From assembly GCA_050117315.1 (NCBI GenBank), contig JASFMY010000029.1:1-57554 (forward strand): DNA of 57,554 nucleotides, read 5' to 3'. A program made the translations under genes and the position numbers. Positions 50,353 through 57,554 of the stretch are shown here, piece by piece (within the stretch, counting starts at the first letter, position 1; the number at the start of each line of letters is the position of its first letter). The notes under the pieces are model-generated. The model was not told the DNA's origin. It did not search any database and saw nothing but the letters and a program-made list of their open reading frames with translations. The DNA comes from JANQIV01 sp050117315. Its GTDB lineage: Bacteria; Bacteroidota; Ignavibacteria; Ignavibacteriales; Melioribacteraceae.

Positions 50353-53300
50353 ATGAATAATAAATTTAATATTTTCATAGTTGAAGATGACTGGGGGCTG
50401 GCAAATCTTGTAAAACGGTATTTAAATAGAGAAAACATTGAAGCTGAAATTTTCATCAGCGGAAATGTTGCTCTCCAGGAAATTGCCAATAATCCTCCAG
50501 CTCTAATTTTGTTGGACTACAAATTAAGTGACTGCTCTGTTCAATATTTTATTGAACACCTCAAACAGATTAATGAAAATATAGAGTTTATCGTAATGAC
50601 AGGCTTTGGTGATGAAAAGCTTGCCGTAGAAATGATGAAACTCGGAGCAATAGATTATCTGATAAAAGACGAATCATTCCAACAGCTAATTGTCCCCGTT
50701 ATAAAACAAGCGTTAGAAAAAGTAAAACTCAAAAATGAATTGCTTCTCTCAGAGGCGGCTTTAAGGGAATCCGAAGCGGAAAAAAGAATTATTCTTGAAA
50801 CGGTTTCCGAACTTGTTGTTTACTACAATACTAATTTAGAAATACAATGGGCTAACCCGGCTTTCATGAATTATTTTGCTAAAGTTAATGACAAAATAGT
50901 TGGCTGTTATTGCTGTGATGTCTGGCAAAATGCATGTATAGAAAAATTTGAATGTTTACTTAAAAAAACTATTGAAAACGGTACAACAAACACATTTGAA
51001 AGAAAAACTTATGACGGCAAAATCTGGGTGGCAAATTGTTATCCCATACAGGAAAACAATGAAATAATTGGTGCAGTAGAAACAGCAATAGATATTACCG
51101 AACGCAAAAGGGCAGAAGAAGCTTTAAAACGAAGTGAAGAAAACTATAGAATTATAATTGAAAACCAGACAGACCTTGTAGTGAAAATAGATACTGAAGG
51201 TAATTTTCTTTTTGTAAGCCCATCCTACTGTGAAACTTTTGGTAAGAGTAAAAATGAGTTAGTAAACAAAAAATCTATTCCCTTAATCCATGAAGATGAT
51301 CTTGAAGCTACATTGGAAGAAATGAAAAAATTGTATAAGCCTCCATACGTTTGTGACTTTGAACAAAGAGTTTTAACAAAAAACGGATGGAGATGGTTCG
51401 CATGGTCCAATACAGCGGTGCTGGATGAAAATAATGAAGTAAAAGAAATAATAGGTGTGGGAAGAGACATTACTGAAAGAAAGAATTTTGAAAATGAGTT
51501 AATAAAAAAAGAACATGATTATAGGGGGTTGTTTGAAAACGCTCACGATGCAATTATAGTTTTTGAGCCTGAAAATGAAATAGTACTGGATGTTAATAAC
51601 AGGGCTCTGGAGCTTTACGGTTTTTCCAGAGGAGAGCTAATCGGAATGTCGATAAAATCTATTTCCAAAGATATACAAAGAGGAGAAAGACAAGTAAAGA
51701 TAACCCTGGAAAGAGGAAGTTTCTATAATTTTATAACAACACAATACAAGAAATCCGGGGAAGAAATGGTCCTCGAAATAAATGCTTCGGTTATCGATTA
51801 TAAAGGAAGAAGAGCAATATTAAGTATAAACAGAGATATTACAGAAAGAATTAAAACAGAAAAAGTTAAGCAGACCCTTTTCAATATTTCAAATTCATCT
51901 AACAATTCAAGAAATATAAATGAGTTAATTACAGGAATAAGAACCCACTTAAATGAAATCATAAGTGCAGACAACCTTTTTGTCGCTCTCTATCAAAAGG
52001 AAACTGAAACTTTGAGAATACAATACCAGAAAGATGAATATGACGACCAAGTAGAAATACCGGCAGAGAAAACATTATCAAAATATGTTATTGATACTCA
52101 AAAATCATTATTTGCAGATTTTTCTAAAATTCAACAGTTAGTTAAAAAAGGTGAGGTAAAGCTTGTCGGACAACCTGCAAAACAATGGCTTGGCGTGCCA
52201 CTGTGGTATGAAAATACTGTTGTAGGTGTTTTGGCTGTACAAAGCTACAGTGATGATGAAGAATTTAGTGAAAACGACCTGAAGTTATTAGAGTTTACTT
52301 CTGAACATATTTCAGTTGCGTTAATAAGGAAACAATCCGAAGAGGCACTAAAAGAAAGCGAGAGAAAGTACCGTGAAATTTTCAATTCGACGAGTGATGC
52401 TATTTTTATTCACGATGCAAAAACATCTGAAATAGTTGATATAAATAAATCTGTAGAAGTAATTACAGGTTATACAAGGGAAGAGATTTTTAATGAAAAA
52501 AATATTGATTACCTGTTAAAAAAACACTTCAGAAACGCTTACCGTCAACTATTTGTAAATTTTAGAAGGGCGACTAATGAAGGAATACGAAATTTAATAT
52601 TGCCGGCTTACAAGAAAAACGGTGAAAAAGTTTGGCTGGATATTATATTCAAAGCTACTGAAATTGGTGGAGAGAAAAGGGTCTTAACAGTATCGAGAGA
52701 TATTACAGAACGTAAATTAGCAATTGAGGAATTGGAAAAATATAAAAATGAACTTGAAGTGCTTGTTGAAAATAGAACGGAAGAATTACTAACAGTGAAC
52801 TATAGGCTAAAAGAAGAAATTGAAAAACAAAAAAAATCGGAGCTTAAGGTTCAAAACCAGGTGTCTTTTTTAAGGTCCCTGGTAGATACCATACCTATTC
52901 CAATTTTTATAAAAGATAAATCCAAAAAATACATTAACTGTAATAAATCATTTGAAGAACTAATTGGTAAAAGCAAGGAGCAAATTATTGGCAAGACCTC
53001 GTTTGAAGTTATAAGCCTGCAGGACGCTGTTACTGCAGAAGAAATTGACGAACAATTATTAAGCAAACCGGGTAATATTGTACGCGAAGGACAGCTTGGT
53101 AAAGAGAATAAAACTAAAACATTAATTACCTTTTATACTACGTTTCATGATCATAACAATAAAGTAGCCGGCATAATAGGCGCAATACTCGATATTACAC
53201 AGCAGAAGGAAATGGAAAAACAACTTAAGGTATCTTTAGAAAAAGAAAAAGAACTGAACCAGCTAAAATCGAGGTTTATATCTACCGCTTCTCATGAATT

Positions 53301-53946
53301 CCGTACACCGCTTACGGCTATTCTTTCTTCTATAGATTTATTAGATATCAACAGAAAGAAAGATAATATGGAACGTTATTACATTCACATTGATAAGATG
53401 AAAAAGTCTATTTATTATATGACTGAATTGCTTGACGATGTTCTAACAATAAATAGAACCGAGACAGGTAAATTGGAATTTAAGCCGGAATATTTTGACC
53501 TGAACAAATATGTCAAAGAAATTTTTGAAGAAAATAAATCAATATCCGAAAGTAGTCATGAAATGATATTAAAATTCAACAAAGACATTAGGGAGATTTA
53601 TGCTGACAAAAAAATAATAAAATTAATTTTTTCCAATTTATTATCAAATGCAATCAAATATTCTCCAAACGGAGGCAAAATTCTAACTGAATTAAATGTT
53701 AATGGTAATGAACTTTTAATTACCGTAAGTGATGAGGGATGCGGTATACCTGAAAACGATCAAGTAAATTTATTTGAACCGTTTTTTAGGGCCGGTAATG
53801 TTGATAATATTTTAGGTACAGGTTTAGGTTTATCGATTGTTAAAAGATCTGTCGAACTTCATAACGGTACAATTACTTTTGAATCTAAGGAAAATTATGG
53901 AACTACCTTTAAGGTAAATTTGCCAATTGGTAAATTTATTGAATGA
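50353..53946 (+). CDS. Large REC-multi-PAS-GAF histidine kinase
   Basis: The 1197-residue soluble kinase starts with a receiver (~5-120; VEDDWG, D55 in LILLDYKLS, IKDE in place of the usual TKPF, so the switch Lys sits in a different local context). Three PAS domains (~138-252, 262-377, 383-500), a GAF domain (~510-660), a fourth PAS (~668-790), a coiled coil and a fifth PAS (~838-957) follow. The kinase core is intact: SHEFRTPLTAILSS (H981), NLLSNAIKYSPNGG, DEGCGIPENDQ, GTGLGLSIVKRSVELHNG. The first PAS has a Cys-rich loop (GCYCCDVWQNACIEKFEC) that could bind metal. I infer integration of several intracellular signals. It is followed by a decayed kinase relic and two more regulators. Confidence 0.93.
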   Translation: MNNKFNIFIVEDDWGLANLVKRYLNRENIEAEIFISGNVALQEIANNPPALILLDYKLSDCSVQYFIEHLKQINENIEFIVMTGFGDEKLAVEMMKLGAIDYLIKDESFQQLIVPVIKQALEKVKLKNELLLSEAALRESEAEKRIILETVSELVVYYNTNLEIQWANPAFMNYFAKVNDKIVGCYCCDVWQNACIEKFECLLKKTIENGTTNTFERKTYDGKIWVANCYPIQENNEIIGAVETAIDITERKRAEEALKRSEENYRIIIENQTDLVVKIDTEGNFLFVSPSYCETFGKSKNELVNKKSIPLIHEDDLEATLEEMKKLYKPPYVCDFEQRVLTKNGWRWFAWSNTAVLDENNEVKEIIGVGRDITERKNFENELIKKEHDYRGLFENAHDAIIVFEPENEIVLDVNNRALELYGFSRGELIGMSIKSISKDIQRGERQVKITLERGSFYNFITTQYKKSGEEMVLEINASVIDYKGRRAILSINRDITERIKTEKVKQTLFNISNSSNNSRNINELITGIRTHLNEIISADNLFVALYQKETETLRIQYQKDEYDDQVEIPAEKTLSKYVIDTQKSLFADFSKIQQLVKKGEVKLVGQPAKQWLGVPLWYENTVVGVLAVQSYSDDEEFSENDLKLLEFTSEHISVALIRKQSEEALKESERKYREIFNSTSDAIFIHDAKTSEIVDINKSVEVITGYTREEIFNEKNIDYLLKKHFRNAYRQLFVNFRRATNEGIRNLILPAYKKNGEKVWLDIIFKATEIGGEKRVLTVSRDITERKLAIEELEKYKNELEVLVENRTEELLTVNYRLKEEIEKQKKSELKVQNQVSFLRSLVDTIPIPIFIKDKSKKYINCNKSFEELIGKSKEQIIGKTSFEVISLQDAVTAEEIDEQLLSKPGNIVREGQLGKENKTKTLITFYTTFHDHNNKVAGIIGAILDITQQKEMEKQLKVSLEKEKELNQLKSRFISTASHEFRTPLTAILSSIDLLDINRKKDNMERYYIHIDKMKKSIYYMTELLDDVLTINRTETGKLEFKPEYFDLNKYVKEIFEENKSISESSHEMILKFNKDIREIYADKKIIKLIFSNLLSNAIKYSPNGGKILTELNVNGNELLITVSDEGCGIPENDQVNLFEPFFRAGNVDNILGTGLGLSIVKRSVELHNGTITFESKENYGTTFKVNLPIGKFIE

Positions 53947-54609
53947 GCATATCAACTTATAATTATTTTGAATACTGCCTTTTCGTAAAACTAAAATTTT
54001 TTGAAGGTTAACAAAGTGGAACTATAGCTCAATTCTGAATAAGCGGTTCAAAAAAATTCTAGGAAAGGGATTGAGTACTTAGAATTATTGTAGATATGTT
54101 TAAAAAAAATACAATTTTTTAAAATATTTTAATGAATTTTTATGTTATATTTTTGTATATAAACAGAGCTTTTATGAACGGAATTAAATATTAAAATGAT
54201 TTACTCACTCAATTGATTTTGTTTTAAACGAATCGGAAAATTATAGATTACGTCGTGAAACAAAGTAGTTGTGAGGATAATATTTCGGGGAATAAAAATC
54301 GAATTGATAATAACTAATTTATTAACAGATACAAGCAAATATTCACCAAATGTCGGTTCAATTTTAATTAAACTTGAATTTAATAAATCATTTTTGAAAA
54401 TTTCGGTGCCGGATAAAGAAATTAGTGTACAAAAAAGCTGAGTATTCAATAATCTATGAACTTTTCTAGATGATGCAGTGTTGGTAATATTAAGGAGAAC
54501 AGTATGTACCTTAGCTTACGTTCATGAAGGTTAAATTTTGAATTAATCTGGTGAAAATTCCGGGAATTTTTATATAAATTTATCCTTACATATAATAGTA
54601 GAATAAAAG
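53947..54609 (+). pseudogene. Gene-free region with the relic of a histidine-kinase ATPase domain
   Basis: From about 54280 to 54441 one frame reads GIKIELIITNLLTDTSKYSPNVGSILIKLEFNKSF-like and ends IS(V)PDKEISVQKS before a stop. This parallels the kinase N box and G1 box (compare NLLSNAIKYSPNGG and DEGCGI in the kinase just upstream). In a shifted frame near 54479-54530 AVLVILRRTV and LAYVHEG resemble GLGLSIVKRSVELHNG. The relic is therefore the decayed C-terminus of a paralogous kinase, with frameshifts and lost glycines. The rest (53947-54270) is AT-rich, with no gene seen. The promoter of the LytTR regulator must lie near 54560. Confidence 0.6.
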
Positions 54610-55359
54610 ATGGCTAAAATCCTTGTAATAGAAGATGATGCAAATATTCGTGAAAATATTTGTGAGTTTTTAGAGCTAAATGATTATAGTGTTGTTGTTG
54701 CAGTAAACGGCAAGGAGGGATTGCTCTTAGCAAATGAGTTTAAACCCGACCTTATTATTTGCGACATAATGATGCCCAAATTAAGCGGTTATGAAGTAAA
54801 AGAAAACCTTGCAGTAAATCCGGTTACATCCAAAATCCCTTTTATTTTCTTAACTGCAAAAACCGATCTGAAAGATATTCGTGAAGGGATGATGCTGGGT
54901 GCAGACGATTACATCGTTAAACCGTTTAAGAATGATGAGCTTCTAAAGTCTATAGAAGTTAGGCTCAGCAGAATTAGTGAACTTGCCTCCTCAGTTGAAC
55001 AAGCACCTCCCGATGAAAATTATCGTGAGGGAAAAGTTATGATTAATGTTAACGGCAAGCCTGTAATAATTGAAATCGATGAAATAGAATATATAGCATC
55101 ATCCGGGGATTATACTACTGTATATCTTAAAGATCAAAAAAAATATTTTATTAGAAAATTATTAAACCAATGGGAAAAGATATTACCAAAAAATGATTTT
55201 ATAAAAATTCATAGATCAACGATTATAAATATTAATTCTATTGCAAGGTTTGAAAAATGGTATAATCGTTCATATAGAATATATTTAAAAAATGTTCGGG
55301 AACCTTTGACTATTAGTAAAAGTCATTTGTCCGAATTAAAATCCCGTTTTTCCTTCTAA
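54610..55359 (+). CDS. LytTR-type response regulator
   Basis: The 249-residue protein has an N-terminal receiver (~3-118; EDD, D52 in LIICDIMMPKLSG, IFLTAK, IVKPF) and a C-terminal LytTR DNA-binding domain (~150-248; IDEIEYIASSGDYTTVYLKDQKKYFIRKLLNQWEKIL and FIKIHRSTIININSIARFE). LytTR regulators bind paired direct repeats upstream of target genes. No such pair is obvious nearby. The receiver is closely similar to that of the next gene, suggesting duplication. The partner kinase may be the large kinase upstream or the REC-kinase downstream. Confidence 0.95.
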   Translation: MAKILVIEDDANIRENICEFLELNDYSVVVAVNGKEGLLLANEFKPDLIICDIMMPKLSGYEVKENLAVNPVTSKIPFIFLTAKTDLKDIREGMMLGADDYIVKPFKNDELLKSIEVRLSRISELASSVEQAPPDENYREGKVMINVNGKPVIIEIDEIEYIASSGDYTTVYLKDQKKYFIRKLLNQWEKILPKNDFIKIHRSTIININSIARFEKWYNRSYRIYLKNVREPLTISKSHLSELKSRFSF

Positions 55360-55479
55360 TCTGTTTCATTCTTCGCTTAAAAATAATTATTCATCTCAAA
55401 TTTTGAACAGTTTATCTCATTAAAATTCACATTTTAGTATTTTATCCTAGATTAGCGTTTGAAATTTGAAAGGATTATG

Positions 55480-56613
55480 ATGGAAAAGATACTAATAGTT
55501 GAAGATGATATAGAGGTGAGGGAAAATCTTGTTGAAGTACTTGAACTTAACAACTACAGCGTTTTGCAAGCCCAGAACGGACTGGATGCCTTAGAAGTTT
55601 TGAAAACTACTATACCGGATTTAGTGATTTCAGATGTAATGATGCCGAAGATGGATGGCCATGATTTAATAAAAATTATGCAAAAAAACCTTCATACATC
55701 TACTGTGCCTTTTATTTTTCTGACCGCAAAATCTAATTCAGTAGATATGCGGGAAGGTATGACTTTAGGTGCTGATGATTATATTACTAAACCTTATGAT
55801 ACTAATGATCTATTAAATGCAATAAAGACAAGAATAAGAAAGAAAAAATTATTTGAAGAAAAAGTAAAGAACATATCTGATAACATATCAATAACCGTTC
55901 CTCATGAAATGCGAACACCGCTTGTTTCTATACTTGGAGTTTCAGAATTAATTACCGAAGAGCATGAAAATATGAAGAAAGATGAAATTATTGATCTGGT
56001 TAGACAGATGAAAACGACCGGTAGAAGGCTTCATAAAACTATCGAAAAATTCTTGATATATTATGATATCAATATGCTTACCAGCTATAAAGAGTTATTC
56101 TATAAAAATGCTGGTAACGAAGAAACTGAAATTGAAAGCGTAATAGATTCCCTGAAATTAAAATTTTTCAGGAACAATTGCATGGGTAGATCAATAGACT
56201 ATAAAATTAAAAATTGCAAAGTCAGTCTTGCATCCTACCACTTAGAGTTTGTTTTAGAGGAATTATTATGCAATGCCTGCAAATTCTCAGACGATAATAC
56301 CGTTGTACAATTCAGTGGTGCCTTAAAGGATGAGAATGTTTATACCATTGAAATAAAAGATAACGGCATTGGGATGACACCCGAACAAATTAATTCCATA
56401 AGTGCATTTAGCCAATTTGATAAAGAAAAATTAAATCAAAGAGGTAATGGCTTAGGATTAGCAACTGTTATGAAAATATTGGAGCATTATGGCTGCGATT
56501 TCAAAATTAAAAGTGTATTAAATGAATATACAAAGGTTACAATTAATATTCCGCTAAGTAAAAAAAAAATAAGACTAACAAATAAACTAGATACTACAAT
56601 GATAGTAAATTAA
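55480..56613 (+). CDS. Receiver-histidine kinase (REC-HK)
   Basis: I start at ATG 55480, five bases after GAAAGGA; a TTG at 55459 and an adjacent ATG at 55477 fit less well. The 377 residues have a receiver (~2-118; EDD, D52 in LVISDVMMPKMDG, ITKPY) and a HisKA with VPHEMRTPLVSILG (H142). The HATPase has ELLCNACKFSDDN, DNGIGMTPEQI and GNGLGLATVMKIL. All catalytic boxes are present. It pairs by position with the LytTR regulator 120 bases upstream. Its receiver shares the REN(I/L)xExLELNxYSV and REGM(M/T)LGADDYI segments with that regulator. Confidence 0.93.
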   Translation: MEKILIVEDDIEVRENLVEVLELNNYSVLQAQNGLDALEVLKTTIPDLVISDVMMPKMDGHDLIKIMQKNLHTSTVPFIFLTAKSNSVDMREGMTLGADDYITKPYDTNDLLNAIKTRIRKKKLFEEKVKNISDNISITVPHEMRTPLVSILGVSELITEEHENMKKDEIIDLVRQMKTTGRRLHKTIEKFLIYYDINMLTSYKELFYKNAGNEETEIESVIDSLKLKFFRNNCMGRSIDYKIKNCKVSLASYHLEFVLEELLCNACKFSDDNTVVQFSGALKDENVYTIEIKDNGIGMTPEQINSISAFSQFDKEKLNQRGNGLGLATVMKILEHYGCDFKIKSVLNEYTKVTINIPLSKKKIRLTNKLDTTMIVN

Positions 56614-57019
56614 TATGTAACCGGAACATGTAAGGATATACGAAGGAAATGATGTTGAAAAGGACTGAATTGATAAAAAGCTGGAAGCTAACATAATTTT
56701 AGATACTATCTGAAATTATTGTAAAAGTCAGATTCTATGTTTTAATTGTTCCGGTTACAACGAAAAGTTCTTTAGATAATGAAACTAAACTCCATGCTAT
56801 AACCGTCGTAATCTATACCGTGAGGGCCGGTATGACTTTATGCACGAGAAATAGAAGAATTTGATTAGGTTGCGATTATTTGGGTGGTAAAAGGATCGCG
56901 GCGGTTATATTTTTTTTTGATGTTGTTAGGACTAAGAAAAGACATCACCAAATAGTAAGCTCATTGAATCATAACTTCCCTCCAAAAAGGGGCAGCATTA
57001 GCTGCCCCCCTCTTTTTTT
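56614..57019 (+). ncRNA. Possible small-RNA region
   Basis: About 375 bases without a credible gene precede a strong terminator. A 13-base inverted pair, TGTAACCGGAACA (56616-56628) and TGTTCCGGTTACA (56747-56759), encloses 118 bases. A local hairpin ATACCG/CGGTAT stands at 56815-56833. A 15-codon frame (ATG 56649 after GAAGGAA) is too short to claim. These symmetries and the terminator suggest a structured transcript. No known RNA family is recognised, and a plain untranslated tail is possible. Confidence 0.35.
56989..57019 (+). terminator. Rho-independent terminator
   Basis: GGGGCAGC pairs with GCTGCCCC over a four-base loop (8 perfect pairs) and is followed by CCTC and seven T. It is one of the two strongest terminators in the window. 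Confidence 0.9.
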
Positions 57020-57249
57020 AATCTCTTATATGTTTCTATATATTTTTAACTTTTGGTATTAGTTATTTTTTTTAAAGTAAGGAAAGTATAACCGCTGGTT
57101 GCTTATCAACTTTATAATCTTTTTATTTATTGCGTAATATGATAATCCTATCGTTTTGATTCCTTGTTTTATCTCATTTATGATTTAAAACTGACTGTTA
57201 ATGTTTATAATTAATTCGAAAATATTTTTTGAATTGAAGAGTGATAACA

Positions 57250-57438
57250 ATGAAGAAAAAAATGGCTATAGAAGAAAAATATAAAGCAGGAAAAAAGAAT
57301 AATCCTTTTGATGACTTTTTACTTTATCTAACGACAGAGCAAGACAAAAATGCCCTTAGGCTAAAATGGTTGGATCATGAACTTGAAAAGATAGATCAGC
57401 TATTAAAAAATACAACTTGGAATTTATTAAAAAGTTGA
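57250..57438 (+). CDS. Short hypothetical protein
   Basis: The frame from ATG 57250 (GTG 57241 is an alternative; neither has a strong ribosome site) encodes 62 residues. It is highly charged and helical: a basic N-terminus (KKKMAIEEKYKAGKKNN), then PFDDFLLYLTTEQDKNALRLKWLDHELEKIDQLL. No membrane helix or cysteine is present. I recognise no family. It follows the terminator at 57019, so it should have its own promoter. Confidence 0.5.
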   Translation: MKKKMAIEEKYKAGKKNNPFDDFLLYLTTEQDKNALRLKWLDHELEKIDQLLKNTTWNLLKS

Positions 57439-57531
57439 ACGAAACCGCCAAAGCGGCAGCACCGTGTTCATTGAAATATTGAGTGAGTATTTTTTATATT
57501 CTTCCATCACCACAAAAATAAGGAGTAAGAA

Positions 57532-57554
57532 ATGGGAGAATTAAGAGAAAAAAT
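57532..57554 (+). CDS. Start of a gene running off the window
   Basis: ATG follows AGGAG by six bases and opens a frame MGELREK that continues past the end. Only seven full codons are visible, so nothing can be said of the product. Confidence 0.5.

Noticed and set aside
56649..56696. 15-codon frame after GAAGGAA
   Set aside because: It is too short and has no recognisable feature; the ribosome-site match could be chance in purine-rich DNA.

Overview
The window is AT-rich bacterial chromosome with no rRNA or tRNA genes that I could see. The best clue to the host is the C-terminal type IX secretion sorting domain of the first protein (motif NYPNPFNP followed by a MLGQEVRTL-like stretch). Together with a GH9 cellulase, a six-subunit Na+-NQR and many PAS-rich hybrid kinases, it points to the Bacteroidota/Chlorobiota side, most likely Ignavibacteriota. 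That placement is inference; no marker gene proves it.

Layout. (1) 1-6141: the 3' end of a large T9SS-exported repeat protein, a 29-residue membrane peptide with a strong terminator, a complete ISAs1-type insertion sequence and a GH9 endoglucanase. (2) 6290-19361: a same-strand, tightly packed cluster that reads as an uncharacterised exopolysaccharide synthesis/export locus. It encodes a KaiC/RecA-like ATPase, a TPR plus beta-barrel export protein, a processive GT2 synthase, a one-helix membrane protein, a membrane-anchored GATase-like plus degenerate deacetylase protein, an FN3 lipoprotein, and a hybrid sensor whose ATPase domain looks dead but whose receiver is intact. (3) 19387-20616: two minus-strand membrane proteins. 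(4) 20617-26093: a plastic region. lexA has a clear promoter/operator, followed by two MGMT-family genes, a broken GxxExxY gene and a four-helix-bundle gene. The GxxExxY and four-helix-bundle genes are each enclosed by inverted short repeats. A GNAT gene, an HPr-kinase-like remnant, an interspersed repeat and a GC-rich minisatellite follow.

(5) 26094-32562: two sensor kinases, then rmuC and a stand-alone alanyl-tRNA editing protein on the minus strand. (6) 33070-40707: nqrABCDEF followed by a CBS-domain gene, apbE (flavin transferase for NqrB/NqrC) and an NqrM-like maturation gene, i.e. the pump with its assembly factors. (7) 40847-45494: glycerate 2-kinase, a GT39-type membrane glycosyltransferase, GtrA and a membrane PHP-like protein. 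(8) 45602-50246: a near-complete pantothenate/CoA operon (a DUF2520-type Rossmann protein, panB, panC, coaBC, coaX, panD). It has no ordinary panE, and the Rossmann protein is the obvious candidate for that step. (9) 50353-56613: a 1197-residue multi-PAS hybrid kinase, the decayed relic of another kinase, a LytTR response regulator and a REC-kinase. (10) 56614-57554: a probable small-RNA region ending in a strong terminator, a short hypothetical gene and the first codons of another.

Most promising for novelty are the polysaccharide cluster (region 2) and the two neighbouring repeat-enclosed small-gene cassettes (region 4).
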